From Ancylostoma caninum (lineage: Eukaryota; Nematoda; Chromadorea; Rhabditida; Ancylostomatidae), in the NCBI GenBank assembly GCA_037903475.1, contig JBAJFG010000140.1, forward strand, positions 2,170,001 through 2,234,000: DNA of 64,000 bases. Direction: 5' to 3'. This document shows, in pieces, positions 35,369 to 46,420 of the stretch. Position 1 is the first letter of the stretch. The number at the start of each line of letters is the position of its first letter. The notes below the pieces were generated by a model. It worked only from the letters and a program-made list of their open reading frames with translations, did not search any database and was not told the origin of the DNA. The position numbers and the translations under genes were made by a program.

Positions 35369-35624
35369 CAGTGCCTGACGCAGGATTGGCAAGCCAGAGG
35401 GCGACGGAAAAATGGCAACCCCGCCAGCTCGAGGACCCCGGATGGGATAATAAAAGTACTAAAACTATCATTTTTAATGAAAAACAATAGGGATTGTTTG
35501 AAAATTAGTAAGGATAAACAACTCAAAATAAACTAAAGCTAAATTTTGTTCGTTTTATAGGGTAAATTTGGAAATTCGATGACATATTCTCGGAGGGGGT
35601 TGCCCTCCGGCTACCCCGCCACTG
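35369..35624. mobile_element. CAGTG-ended MITE, copy 2
   Basis: CAGTGCCTGACGC at the left, GGCTACCCCGCCACTG at the right, GGCAACCCCGCC near the left end; same plan as the copy 457 bp upstream. Confidence 0.45.
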
Positions 35625-37190
35625 CAATGATGGTAAAAGAGAGTAAATAAGGTGTCCATACAGCTACACCCGCTAATAGGTTCTCTGGTGTATCAAAAAC
35701 AAAAGAGGAAAAGGAACGGAAAACGAAAAGTTTATGCGAATCGGGTCCACATAACACATTGGAGATTGCGATTTTTGTAAGCGAATTTTTTTTCCAGGAG
35801 AAATTAATTGGTGAGGTGGCATACTTTAAATTTATTCCATCCTACATGAATACTTATAAGTTTCACAAATATTACAGTAGTGTGTTCCTTCTTGTATTTC
35901 GGCATTGTAACGTTTCATTTAGAATTTGTAATCAGTTCTAAGATTTTATGCAGCGGCAAAGCTATAAACAACCAGGCCATGTGTTCCAGAAGAGGGTGTG
36001 GTTTAGGGAGGAAGTGAGAACTTAAGGGAAAGGTACGAAACGGAAATTGAGCCATTTTTCCAATTGTTTTTATTTAATTTTTAGTAATTTATGATTTGTT
36101 TATTGATTAATGCCTGAAGGACCTATTTTGTTTCTTCTTTTTGGTACCTGACCCTATAGTGTTTCATGTAAATTTTATTAGTTTTTGGGTCTCGCTCAGC
36201 GGCAAAGCTACAAAATTTCCGGGTAGCCAAAGGTCCTAAAAGAGGATACTGTGCATTGAGGTAGCAAGAACATAAGGAGAGTGGTCTAATAACCTACTCT
36301 ACGGTTCAGCCCAGTATGCCCTAAATCTAGTGCAACTGTCATTAATGATGGAGCGGCAATTATTCGTAATAACACGTTGGTCTGGAGAACGCTTTTAGCG
36401 CAGTTCGTTCTCTGCTTCTCCATTCAGCAACGCTGTCTTTCAACAGAAACCACTAGTACGCTTAGTTTAATATCAGCGATATGTATGCGCGTACACTCTA
36501 ATAGTAGTAGCTTTAACAGCCCTTAATAGTGGCCTGGGGCAAAGTGCACAGCGAACGGCGGTAGTGTTTCAAACTCACAGTGTAATTTACATGTTCTTAT
36601 TTTACACTTTGTTTCCCTAGTGCATAAGGGTGAACCCACACAACGTCCGGCACCACCACAGTACAGGAAAGGAGCTTTTGGAAAGCGTGAACTTGCTTTC
36701 CTCCCCTCCATTCTTTATCCCTCCTTCCTCGGGAGCAGGTTCCAGCCTGTTCGAAGGGTGTACTCAGATCATTGATTCTTTGAAGGGAAAATAAACTAAA
36801 TAGAACTTCACAAGACGGGTCCAACCGGCATAATCTCACCAATGGTTGTTAATTACAAAGAAAATAATGGTGATAAGAGAGAAGTACTACTACTGAGGAT
36901 TTGCTCGTTTCAAGAAGCTTAAGCCGCCTTTTAATAGGATATCTCTTCGAAACCCACTGGAGGTGTAAGCACTTCCACCCATCACTAGTTAGGAAGCATT
37001 TAATTAACCGCACTATAGATCATATACATGCTTGCGATCCATCGGGGAGAAAAATCATAAGATATTCGACAGAAAGAGCACTCAACAGGTGGAGTTTTTA
37101 CTACCTGTAGTGCTCAGGAGGCAATCTACTAAGACCAACTTACCTTGGAAACCTAGACATGCAAAAGTCACTACTGCAAGCCCAGAAATA
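35625..37190. other. Unassigned
   Basis: Two copies of CAGCGGCAAAGCTA (about 35951, 36198) with loosely similar flanks. A Cys-rich minus-strand frame (36523-36711) overlaps another open frame and lacks splice or poly(A) support. Confidence 0.3.
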
Positions 37191-37195
37191 GGTTT

Positions 37196-37492
37196 TTGGA
37201 GTTTGTAGGTACTGTAACATATGTATGTACAAATACTAAAGGGCAAGTGGATTATGCGGAATTTGTAGGTGTTAGAGCAAAAATAGAAGGTTTCCCCAAA
37301 CAGAAGGGCATCGCGAAATTGTTCTGTGGACTGCTCAGAGCGCATACAAAGCAAAAGTACAAACTCAACTCAACTCCATGGCAAACCATTTTAATGGAAA
37401 CGACCCCTGAAACAAACAGAGTATGTGGATGGTATAAGAATGCTTTTCAGAAGCTATCAAATTTGAGCTTCACGGAAGTAGCTTTTTTTTAA
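37196..37492 (+). CDS. ORF of 98 codons with nearby poly(A) signal
   Basis: ATG at 37196; the part from about 37250 (VDYAEFVGVRAKIEGFPKQK...) is the better composed half and ends ...NLSFTEVAFF TAA. AATAAA is at 37540-37545, 48 bp later. No clear acceptor defines an exon start. Two short copies of ggaRtttgtaggt (about 37198 and 37258) lie at the front. Unassigned. Confidence 0.25.
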   Translation: MEFVGTVTYVCTNTKGQVDYAEFVGVRAKIEGFPKQKGIAKLFCGLLRAHTKQKYKLNSTPWQTILMETTPETNRVCGWYKNAFQKLSNLSFTEVAFF

Positions 37493-38060
37493 TATGCATT
37501 GCCTCTATTTTGCACGTAGTTGTGCACGTTCACGGCCGAAATAAACATATTTGGACGGAAAAAATATTATTCAGTGGAAAGGTGATCAAGCTAAACAGGG
37601 AGTTCCCTTCTTTTGCCTTCGTAACACTCCTTTCTTAGCATTGTTTCTTTCAAGTGTGACGTATATGGCAGTGTCGCACACGTGGAGGAGTCCTAGTTAT
37701 CGAAAAAAGCTTACAAGAAAGAAGAATGAGCAAAAAAGCTGCGGAGGAACATCTACTTAGGGCTTCAATCTAATAATGGATACGGCGCTGTAGTAACAAA
37801 ATTCTTTTTTTTCCTGTTTCTCGTTTTTTTTTTGTCGAGCTCCTCAATGCAAAAGTGCAACATAGCACGCTTTTAGTAGACGTGGAACACTTCCCAGTAA
37901 ATTCAGTGGAACCCAACTCACTAACTCCATGAGGTAGTAGAAAGAGCGCTCGTCTTCTAAGAACTTGTTGCATTTTAGAGCTGGTTGAATTTGCTGGAAA
38001 ATTAGAGAGGTGCTAATATTGAGATGTGCACTGCCACCACCTGATGCTGTAAGCGAGAAC

Positions 38061-38152
38061 TGGTCCCCATTATACATTGGACCAAATAGAAATCGAATAA
38101 TTTTGTTACTTCAATCACCACTTTAGGAAATAATCCAAATATCCAGATATTC
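38061..38152 (-). repeat. Inverted homologous pair, left member
   Basis: Read on the minus strand it matches 38591-38685 at roughly four bases in five (shared block AAAATTATTCGATTTCTATT) and at protein level (LFP..IEV.KLFDFY.VQC). It may be the arms of an element or a duplicated exon piece. Confidence 0.5.
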
Positions 38153-38590
38153 AGATATAAGCAGATGTCACTTGGGTAGCTGTAACATGTCTTGAAATTA
38201 ATCAACGTGTATGCATTTTGTAGGAGAACGAAGCATCGTTAGCTACGCTTTTTTTGTTGAACTGGTTTCTCATTTAGCCGAAGATTTCAAAAGTTATTTG
38301 CATGATGTACCTGGTTGTAGGAGCAGGAGCACCCTGAGTGCATGAATAAACAATAAACAATAAACAATATTCAAGGATGAGAAAGCCCTGAAGCTCTTCT
38401 TCTCCCTCATACAGCACGGAACTGGTCTCTAATGGTGGAGCATTTGATTTTTTTCACTTATTCGAAATCGAATATTTTTGCTTTCGATCATCGAATACTT
38501 TGAACAAATGGAAAATTTGAATGTTCCAACACTGGAAGCCAATACAGTAAAGAAGAAAGGCTTCAGAGCTTACTCAATCTTGAACACCTG

Positions 38591-38685
38591 GATGTTTACA
38601 TTGTTTCCTGAACTGCTAATTGAAGTAGCAAAATTATTCGATTTCTATTCGGTCCAATGTTTAGTCCCTACCACTTATGACTTCT
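38591..38685 (+). repeat. Inverted homologous pair, right member
   Basis: Partner of 38061-38152 in opposite orientation, about 440 bp apart. It sits inside a 90-codon ORF (38478-38750) that reads LFPELLIEVAKLFDFYSVQC. Confidence 0.5.
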
Positions 38686-38753
38686 TCGAATGCTTACAAA
38701 GTCGCTCAGAAAAGCATACTGAAGAAGGAGTAAAAAAAGATGGTAGGTGAAGC

Positions 38754-38822
38754 ACAGAGAGAGAGAGTGAGGGAGAGAGAGAAAGGGTGAGAGAGAGGGA
38801 AGGGTGAGACGGAGGAGAAGAA
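38754..38822 (+). repeat. (GA)n-rich tract
   Basis: Imperfect GA repeat with GTGAGG interruptions. Confidence 0.85.
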
Positions 38823-39569
38823 AGAGAACCCCAATGTCGAATAAAGTCATTCAAGGATTAATTTCTGCCCATGTTTTTAGCTAAAGGCTGGAGCAAGCCG
38901 CAGCAGCTGAATATCGCACCATGTACATAATGTTCCCACATTGAGAATACCTTACGTTTTTGCTTGGAGAAATGTACTTCCGATATTTTTGTGATAGTAA
39001 AGGTGATCAGGTGTTGTTACCATAGCAAAGCATTAGAGTCCATTGTAAACTCCTTAGAGAGGTGTTGATTAGCTTTTGCTTACTAGAAGTTTCCCTGGAA
39101 TGCTTCCGCACCATCAGAACTAGCGAGGGCATATTTTGTGAGCCACAAGAGATGAAGATGGCAAGATTATTTGGGGTTTCGTATCTTGGCCTGTACTTTG
39201 CACGAAGGTGGATTATGAGCTCGCCAAAGCGCAGGCGAGAACAGATCTTCAAATGGAATACCAGCCAACATTTATAGCTTTCGGTCAAGGAGAGGGTTTG
39301 TTTAGGTTGCAGCTGACCATGGGTAACGAGGTTACATAGAATATCTAGCAGTGGCATTTCTAGTTAGAGTCCCTTTTTTAGCAAGGCTACAGGACTCCAC
39401 TTTGTCCCATACCCTCTATCCCACTTCAGCGACAGGCAATGACAGATGCATGTACACCTAGGGAATTCGGGAGTTACGATAAGCCTGAAAAGCTTAGGCC
39501 AAGCAAGCTGAGCTCTCACTGGAAAGCTAGCGGGTTCCTTCACTCAGTGAGTCTTCGTTATGATTTTAC

Positions 39570-39614
39570 CTCGCTTATAGGGCGCAGCATCTGCATATGT
39601 ACAGTATAATACAT
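39570..39614 (-). CDS. Possible first coding exon behind a TATA promoter
   Basis: The first ATG downstream of the promoter at 39677-39794 opens MYYTVHMQMLRPISE and ends in phase 0 at GCGAG|gtaaaa. The 5' leader would be 65 bases with no earlier ATG. A following exon was not identified; the ORF at 39007-39357 would need a different phase. Confidence 0.3.
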
Positions 39615-39676
39615 CTATACAACTACAAGACTTGGTACCCAGAAGCTAGAAACCAAGCAGAGCGAAGAAGCTGGCA

Positions 39677-39794
39677 ACTGAATCCACTACCACCAGCTGC
39701 ATTTTATACCCGTCGTTTGAAAGGTTTCTTATGGAAGGAAATGAAATCGGAAACAGAACAGACACGCCCGCCCACCAGCTACACCGTATATTGG
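39677..39794 (-). promoter_or_regulatory. TATA/initiator promoter with GC and CCAAT boxes
   Basis: Minus strand, in order: CCAAT (39794-39790), GGTGGGCGGGCGT (39776-39764), TATAAAA (39708-39702) and TCAGT (39681-39677). The A of TCAGT lies 29 bp from the start of the TATA box. All four elements have canonical spacing, which makes this the most complete promoter in the window. Confidence 0.5.
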
Positions 39795-40307
39795 AGCCTC
39801 ATCCGTTGGAGGCGGAGCTTTTTCTGGACCAGTCGTCCTGGAAGCGAGGAGCTAATCCATGCAATAGGTGGCTATTCATATCCAAACAGATCTCACTGGT
39901 CCATAGATTTATTAGGGAAGTCGGAAATGAATACGAGCGTGCGTCAAACGCACGCACGCAGTCTTGATAGATGATTATGGGAATTCAAAAAAAAACGAAC
40001 TTTAATCAATTTAGAGTGAGCGTTTTTTAGACTGGATTTTGTGAAAAGCCTACTTTCAATGCTTTTGCGAATTATAATTTTGAGCCAGCAAGGGTAAATG
40101 TCAAAGCATTTAGAAGTGCCCTTTGCTGTAGGCGAGCACCGTAATTATGGAGACTTTTTGCTGTGGTAAAGTTATTTTACCCGTTGCATTGACGAGTTCG
40201 TGAACTTTCATCACAAAGGCTGAAGCTTGCAGCTGTTATAATTTCTTCAGGAGGGACGCTTCTTTTCAATTGCAGGAAATTCTGCATAACAAAGGGTGAT
40301 AAAAAGG

Positions 40308-40371
40308 ATGGACAGAGTGTTGAAAGGAGCGAACATTGATGGGGATAATGAACCCGTAACCGGGAAAAAAG
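40308..40371 (+). CDS. Possible first coding exon after a spliced-leader site
   Basis: Acceptor ttttcaattgcag ends at 40275; 32 bases later ATG opens MDRVLKGANIDGDNEPVTGK and the exon ends AAAAAAG|gtaagc (phase 1). The intron that follows contains a MITE. The coding exon at 41039 is not in a matching phase, so at least one more exon would be needed between them. Confidence 0.3.
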
Positions 40372-40437
40372 GTAAGCAAGCCAATTTGGAGTCCTACGCA
40401 TCATAACTTTACAGATTATCTTGGTTAGTCAGTCAGA

Positions 40438-40593
40438 CTGGGCTGGGATTCATGAAACGATAACCAAGCAAACCAAGGATGGCTAGCGTGATTGGTTATC
40501 GTATTGACTACATAGTGCTAAGAGACGCAGACGGCAAAAGTTGGTTTGCTAACCTGGGTTCGCTTGGTTATCGTTTCATGAATCCCAGCTCTG
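40438..40593. mobile_element. MITE family A, copy 2, core inverted
   Basis: Same length and ends (GGGATTCATGAAACGATAACC) as the copy at 21953, with the core in the opposite orientation. Confidence 0.7.
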
Positions 40594-41038
40594 GTTGTCG
40601 TTGCCTTAGAAGGTTACCGCTTCGTGAATACTATAGTGCGTCCCGTAGGCGACAATACCTGAGCATTTGTACATAAATTGAAGGCTAGGACATCTCCCAC
40701 GCGAAATGCATGACATTTCGGAATTGTCATCATGATGCGTTGTAGCGACATATGCGTCTTTTGTTTTACTATGTTTTTGTACTACGTTCTTACATTACGG
40801 TATATTTCTTCGGATCGCACCCACCCACGTAACCTCTTTCTCCCTCGGACTATTGTTTCTGATGAAAAACCCTATAGCCAATGTTGATCTGCTACACTCT
40901 AGACTCCAAAGATTATCCAAAGTCGTCAAAGTTCAAAAGTAGGGTAAGGGTCAACTCAAATAGGGCCGGTGAAGTGACTTTGTCTGCAATTTCGGACGCA
41001 CTGGTTCCATGGATAGGAGGACGTCGAGGACGTCGCAG

Positions 41039-41230
41039 GAGGCATCTGGAAGGGGATTTTACCAAATGGCATTATGGGAATATCAAGATAAAAAGGATAA
41101 TACTACAAACACATCAAAAAGTGTAAGAATTAGATCAGTTGGCCGTGATATGGTCGTAATTGCGGCCAAAGTCTTCCTAGCGGCCCTCTCTGAGTTACCA
41201 GAGCGTCCTGCCGAGTTGCTGTGGAATTAG
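41039..41230 (+). CDS. Terminal coding exon, 63 residues
   Basis: Phase 0 after an acgtcgcag acceptor. The second half is the most protein-like (SVGRDMVVIAAKVFLAALSE, then LPERPAELLWN) and ends TAG. AATAAA follows at 41269-41274, 39 bp later. The frame stays open upstream to about 40975, so the true exon start may lie earlier. No family recognised. Confidence 0.4.
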   Translation, partial: EASGRGFYQMALWEYQDKKDNTTNTSKSVRIRSVGRDMVVIAAKVFLAALSELPERPAELLWN

Positions 41231-42059
41231 CTCATGTCCAGCATAATGAAGAACGGGAACACGCGTAAAATAAACCGTTGATTCTTCATCTACGCACGTT
41301 ACGCGTAACGACTATGATTTCTCGAATCGACGGTACTTGTATGAACATGCATATATGGTAACAGTCATTCAGGACCCCAATTCTTCTAAAGTTCATGAGT
41401 CATGAGCATGCTCATTTCCAATATCACATATTATACTTTGCTGTGAATTCCATAGTTATATATTTAGTTGCATCAGAGTTTGTTTTTCTTAAATTACGAA
41501 ATATGTATAACGATCAGTAAAAATAGCTAATATGTCGGGCAATTCACTAGTTTAATGTAGCAGTGTGGACCAGCTAAAATTCAATACTTTTGAATTTCCG
41601 CCACCAATTTTCTCATTTTTTTCTAGTTAACTACACGAATTATATTATACGCGTCAAGAGAAGGGAACTGCGTATGACCACAGTACATACAGTGTGACAT
41701 AATAAGTTCATAAAGAGGTGAAAATGTTTGAGTATGACAGCCACGTAGTGCCATCATAGCGCGGATAACACACCCCACAAGTAATAATCTTTTCTGGAAT
41801 GGGTAGCTTTTCATGATTCAAGCATTTCTGGTTACCAACTAGCTCCACGTGTTATACAACTCTGCAAAATTTTGACTTGAAAGTATTTTTTTTTCACTTT
41901 GCTACCGCTCCCGGACAAAAGCATGTGGCTCAGGAGGAAAATCTCATATTAAAAGCTATTCAAGTGAACGGCTGATTGTCTGTTTTACCTTCAATTCAAT
42001 TTAATGTATTCTTAATGCGAAACTATTTATGCATTCGTCTAACAGTGTTCAATGAAGAG

Positions 42060-42807
42060 GAACAGGTCTCAGCATCAACACGACTAAAACGAAGGCCATG
42101 AGGAGCGCATTTTCTAGTCAGCAGCCGGTATTCCTTCAGGGTGTTCCCCTCGAAGACGTCAGCGAGTATATCTATCTCGGTCGCCTCCTAAACATGGAGA
42201 ACGACATCAAACCCGAGATCGCGATGAGAAGACGAGCAGGCTGAGCCGCTTACAATTCGATTAAAAGCGTACTCGAGAACACCAAGGACCAGAAGCTATG
42301 CACGGATCTCTTCAACTCAACCGTGCTGCCAGCCCTGTGCTACAAGAGCAAAACGTGGGCGCTGACAAAAATAGCTGAGACTCAGCTTTCTCGGCCCAGG
42401 TCTCACTTGAACATCGCATGCTTGGGCTGTCCTTGCGCCAGCAGCGAGAGCGTCATCTACATAACTCAGATATTAGAGCAATGTCGATGGTCCATGACGC
42501 TGTTCTTCACGCTGATGAGTCGAAACACCGGTGCGCAGGACATCTCATGAGATGCTCGGATGATCGATGGTGTTCTGCTGTTCTGCGACGGTACCCTCGC
42601 GACAGAAAGCGACCGCGCGGCCGACTTCCTATAAGGTGGTACGATTCGTTGGCTTATCGGGACAACAGCGGTGCTTCCGGTTCAGTTAAGGTCCACTGGC
42701 CGACTAAGGCCCAAGACCGATCGGTGTGGAAGAGAAGTTGGGATCCGCGCAAGGCCAACCGCCGTGCTGAGGAACGGATCGCCATCCTAAGTAAGTATCC
42801 TAAGTAG
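42060..42807 (+). pseudogene. RTE-type LINE reverse transcriptase, 3' fragment, dead
   Basis: Translates as the C-terminal part of an RTE-clade non-LTR reverse transcriptase: thumb-region INTTKTKAM, YIYLGRLLNMEND, VLPALCY..TWAL, AGHLMR, DDRW and PRGRLPIRWYD, then the short tail ending SKYPK. It is broken by an in-frame TGA at 42242-42244 and a frameshift near 42392. The endonuclease and catalytic fingers/palm are missing, as usual for 5'-truncated LINE copies. Confidence 0.85.
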
Positions 42808-43026
42808 GTATCCTAACAGTGTTCCCAATTGCTACAAAGAAGACATGTGCAAGTGTTGTCAGATCGAGATAAAGAGGTAAGTTTTTCCCTTTGAATGTTA
42901 CCGTAGCTGGGTAAGACTGTATGAATTTCCAAAGATGAATTTTGCCTTCCTTACTGAAAAAAATCTCAGCAAAACCTCAAACCACCGAATGTAAAATAAT
43001 AAAAGTAAACGGCCCAAAAACAAAGT

Positions 43027-43311
43027 AATGAATGAATGAATGAATGAGCTAATGAATGAATGAATGAAGGAATGAATGAATGAATGAATGAATGAATGAA
43101 TGAATGAATGAATGAATGAATGAATGAATGAAGGAGTCAATGAATGAATGAGTGAATGAATGAATGAATGAATGAATGAATGAATGAATGAATGAGTGAA
43201 TGAATGAATGAATGAATGAATGAATGAATAAATGAATGAATGAATGAATGAATGAATGAATGAATGAATGAATGAATGAATGAATGAATGAATGAATGAG
43301 TGAATGAATGG
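43027..43311 (+). repeat. (TGAA)n microsatellite
   Basis: About 70 tetramer copies with scattered single changes; same motif as the array at 31091. Confidence 0.95.
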
Positions 43312-43645
43312 AAGAATACGGCGAATACAAGAAATTAACCTGACAATTATATTGTATTGTTGTATGCGTATTGTTCTCACCGCTTTTGCTTTGAACACTT
43401 CATTGTCTGTGTGCACCGTTGCTGCCAGTAAATGCTTTCTCATTGACCATCCTTTTTTTGTTTTGAATGAAAATTTTACAATTTTCTAGCGACTCGAGGG
43501 AAAGCTGTACGATCACTAAACTACGTTCATAGCATAGTAGTTATTCTATAGCTAGTACGTCAGTAAAGACAAGTGTTGTCTTCTAGCCCTCCAAAATTGA
43601 TTTCAATAACATAGGAGGAATAAAAAACAAAAATGCAAAACGAGT

Positions 43646-43722
43646 GTCAATGACGGGATCCAAACCCTCGACCTCCTGCCTATCAGTCCGCATCCTCCCC
43701 ACTCGGCCACATCGTCGCTGAC
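43646..43722 (-). repeat. tRNA-derived element (SINE or tRNA relic)
   Basis: Minus strand, 77 nt. Acceptor-like arms GTCAGCG and CATTGAC, a good A box (TGGCCGAGTGG) and a B box with one change (GGTTTGGATCC). The anticodon arm does not fold into a standard stem and no CCA-type end is clear. A T-rich tail follows, as in SINEs. Resembles a Leu/Ser-type tRNA ancestor. Confidence 0.5.
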
Positions 43723-43829
43723 GGACGAGTGCTGCAACGCATATAGTACTGTGGTGGGATTTTTGTTTTTTGAAGCCGAGGGCAGTAACAAAATATATAC
43801 TGCAACACCCTCTCCAACAAAGATTCAAG

Positions 43830-45610
43830 CCAGATAGGTTTCATCCCGATTTTCGAATATGGCCTCTTGCACTTCCCTTGTGAGCTCAGACTCGGTCCTA
43901 GCGTGGGACCTATGCCTATACATTCTCAGACTTAGACTAGGTGTTAAGCTTCGCAGAACATTTGTTTTCCAACTGTCTGGAGGTCTTGATTGGTTCTGGC
44001 AATGTTATTTCTCGTAGATGGGAAAATTCAGCTCTGAGAAAATCCCACTTTATCTACGTAATCCGCGATGGCAAGCAATATAGCCCGTTTTCAGAAAAAT
44101 TACCTAATCATAAAGCAGTTACATACAAGCGTTGTGAGAACGCTAATGTCCTGCAGTGGAAACTATCATCAACGACAAATTAACAATTATTCTCGCATCA
44201 GTTCAAGGAAAAATGTATCGATAACGTCATTTGGTAGCAAAGTTAACAATATTAAATGTAATAGTGCTCGCGTCGTCGTATTTCTGCTGAAACGGCAACC
44301 TTTCCAAGAGCTCTGGGCAGTTGGCGAGACGCAGTTCTTGAGAATTCGCTTTTTTCCTCATATTTCAACATCAAACTGCGATATTATTAGTGAGAAGGAG
44401 TACGAGACAGACAATTTTCCGCACTTAAGTTTCAGTAAATAAAAGTATAGTTGCAAGAAAAGTTCTACAGAAAATATTGGTGAAATAAGTGTACCTGGAA
44501 TAAATAAAATGTAGAATAAGTATAAAATTTATGTAATAAATCGAACAACAAGTGTGTACGACGCCCATGTGGAGGAAAATAATCTCGGGATTTTCTGTGT
44601 CTTCGAAATTTCCCCACCCTTCTGTTATTCCCCCTATAAATCACCATCCCCTTTCCTCCATTAAATTTATTGCTAATGAAGAACGGATATTTTAATAGCC
44701 CAGGTAATATTTCAAAATTAAATGAATCCACAGGATGGATCGCTCCCACAGCTGGGAAAACGTCGTTCCCGTTGAAATATAGAGGTATATTTTTGCACAT
44801 GCATACATATATGTACGTACGTAGTCGCAGCCGCATTAAGTGCACTCTAGGGGAACTCACTAAAAATCTCTGGCCTTCCAGAAGTGGGAAAATGCCGCTG
44901 TTTTTTCCATTTCATCGATATTGCTCGTTCTTGACTTTCATAGTACTTTCATAGTATTATTGAGTTTCTCATAGCATTGTGCAGGGCTCGACACCCTAGC
45001 CGAGAAAAAGCTGCACTTTCATCTACAACTGGGAATAGAAAAAGTCTTCAATGAAATATCGAACAGCATAAAAGAATTATAGTAGGCAAGTTTAGAGCTG
45101 ATTTTAGAGGTCTTCCCAATCCAAACCTTTTCGAGATTCGCAAATTTCGCACTCAAATTAATTATTTAAATTGCCATGTTGATAGGCTAACATGCTGTCA
45201 CTGTCAACATCAGTTGAAAGCCTGAACTGCTTCCAGAACAAAAACTGTAGCACAAAGAGGAGCTCCTATGCAGAGAATAATAGAGGTGCAAGAACTTGTG
45301 AATAGTGAAGAAAAGTCGATTTGCGAACTGAGTCTCTTAGACGAAATTTATGAGTCTTCTCAAGCAACTTATCATGACAATTAGCCTCTCTATCACCTGA
45401 CGCTGTCTTGCCTGCTGTAAATTTCTCACAAGATTAGTTAGTAGTGAGAGAGGCATGGGAATTAATAAATGTGACCCAATATGTTCAGACATAAATTCTT
45501 CTCTCAGCGGTAGTCACATACCAGGAGCTGCATTGCTGGGTACTGCAATTGAGTGCCTTTGTAGTTGTGTTTTGAAGATTTCTTTGTCAGCTTTTTCCTC
45601 CTTTTAAGAG
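43830..45610. other. Unassigned ORF-rich region
   Basis: ORFs 44068-44442 (plus, stop overlaps AATAAA) and 44465-44860 (minus; ATG-started part is 122 codons) are long for this window, but overlapping plus-strand splice signals (ccacag at 44732, AGAG|gtatat at 44783) contradict a simple reading. Confidence 0.25.
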
Positions 45611-45617
45611 GAGCCCT

Positions 45618-45722
45618 GCTCAAGCAAACCAACGAGAACTTACTGGCTACCTAAGAAAAGAAAATGTTAGGAAGCGTAGACTGTCAAAGTTGGTTTGCTA
45701 ACCTCATTCGGTCTGGTTATAC
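45618..45722. repeat. MITE family A, diverged partial copy
   Basis: Shares GCAAACCAAC and AAGTTGGTTTGCTAACCT with the intact copies; the outer ends are gone. Confidence 0.4.
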
Positions 45723-46191
45723 GCGCACCAATGCTTGCATCAGCGTTTGGAATAAGTTCAGAGTAAAAGATGATTATGGGGAATGGTCACAGGGTAAAAT
45801 AAACATGTATTAGCTTCGATTTCGCGAGAGAAAACATACTGAAAGAGTAGTAGCTATTTTTTAGAAAATATCTTTAGTGGATTCCCAAAATATGGCTCGA
45901 CGTCAGTGCAACCAAAGGGTAGTTGAGTCGAAGGTAATCAACTGGCCCCTTTGCGCCTGTCTATCCCACCTAAAAGCTGATGTCATCCTCTATTAGCAGA
46001 ACTTTCTGGAAGCTGAGGCTCAGGTTCAAGGCTTGCGGTTGTCCTGGACTTAGATTACTCACTTTCCCTATTTTATTCTGGACAAATCTGAGGTGATCTT
46101 TCTGACAAGACGAAAACAGGAAAATTACTGCTGGAAAGTTCTGGATTTCGATTGTTCCATGAATGTGTTGGAGCTATTTCCCAGCAAAGAA

Positions 46192-46420
46192 GGCAATTTC
46201 TACTAGGTGCGTGCATCCATCTGACGAATGGAAGGCTCAATTGCATCCCTGACGCAGCCAAAACGCAGATGAGACGCAAGCGTCTGCTTCGTCGTGGCAG
46301 CTTTGCGGCATTTTATGAAGGCTATGCATGCCGCTTTGAACGACCGTCATGAAAAATCCTTCGCAAATGAATTCGTGAGTCTGATGCGCGACTAAAGCAA
46401 GCCTCTAGTATAAATTGACG
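46192..46420. mobile_element. MITE family D, copy 2
   Basis: Ends GGCAATTTCTACTAGGTGCG and CTAGTATAAATTGACG; core has CTGACGCAGCCAAAACGCAG and GTCATGAAAAATCCTTCGC as in the copy at 14192. Confidence 0.6.

Noticed and set aside
42898..43443. 181-codon minus-strand ORF with repeated SFIH units
   Set aside because: It is the translation of a TGAA microsatellite; every frame of that tetramer is stop-free on this strand.
43646..43722. Functional tRNA gene
   Set aside because: A and B boxes are present, but the anticodon arm and T loop are degenerate.
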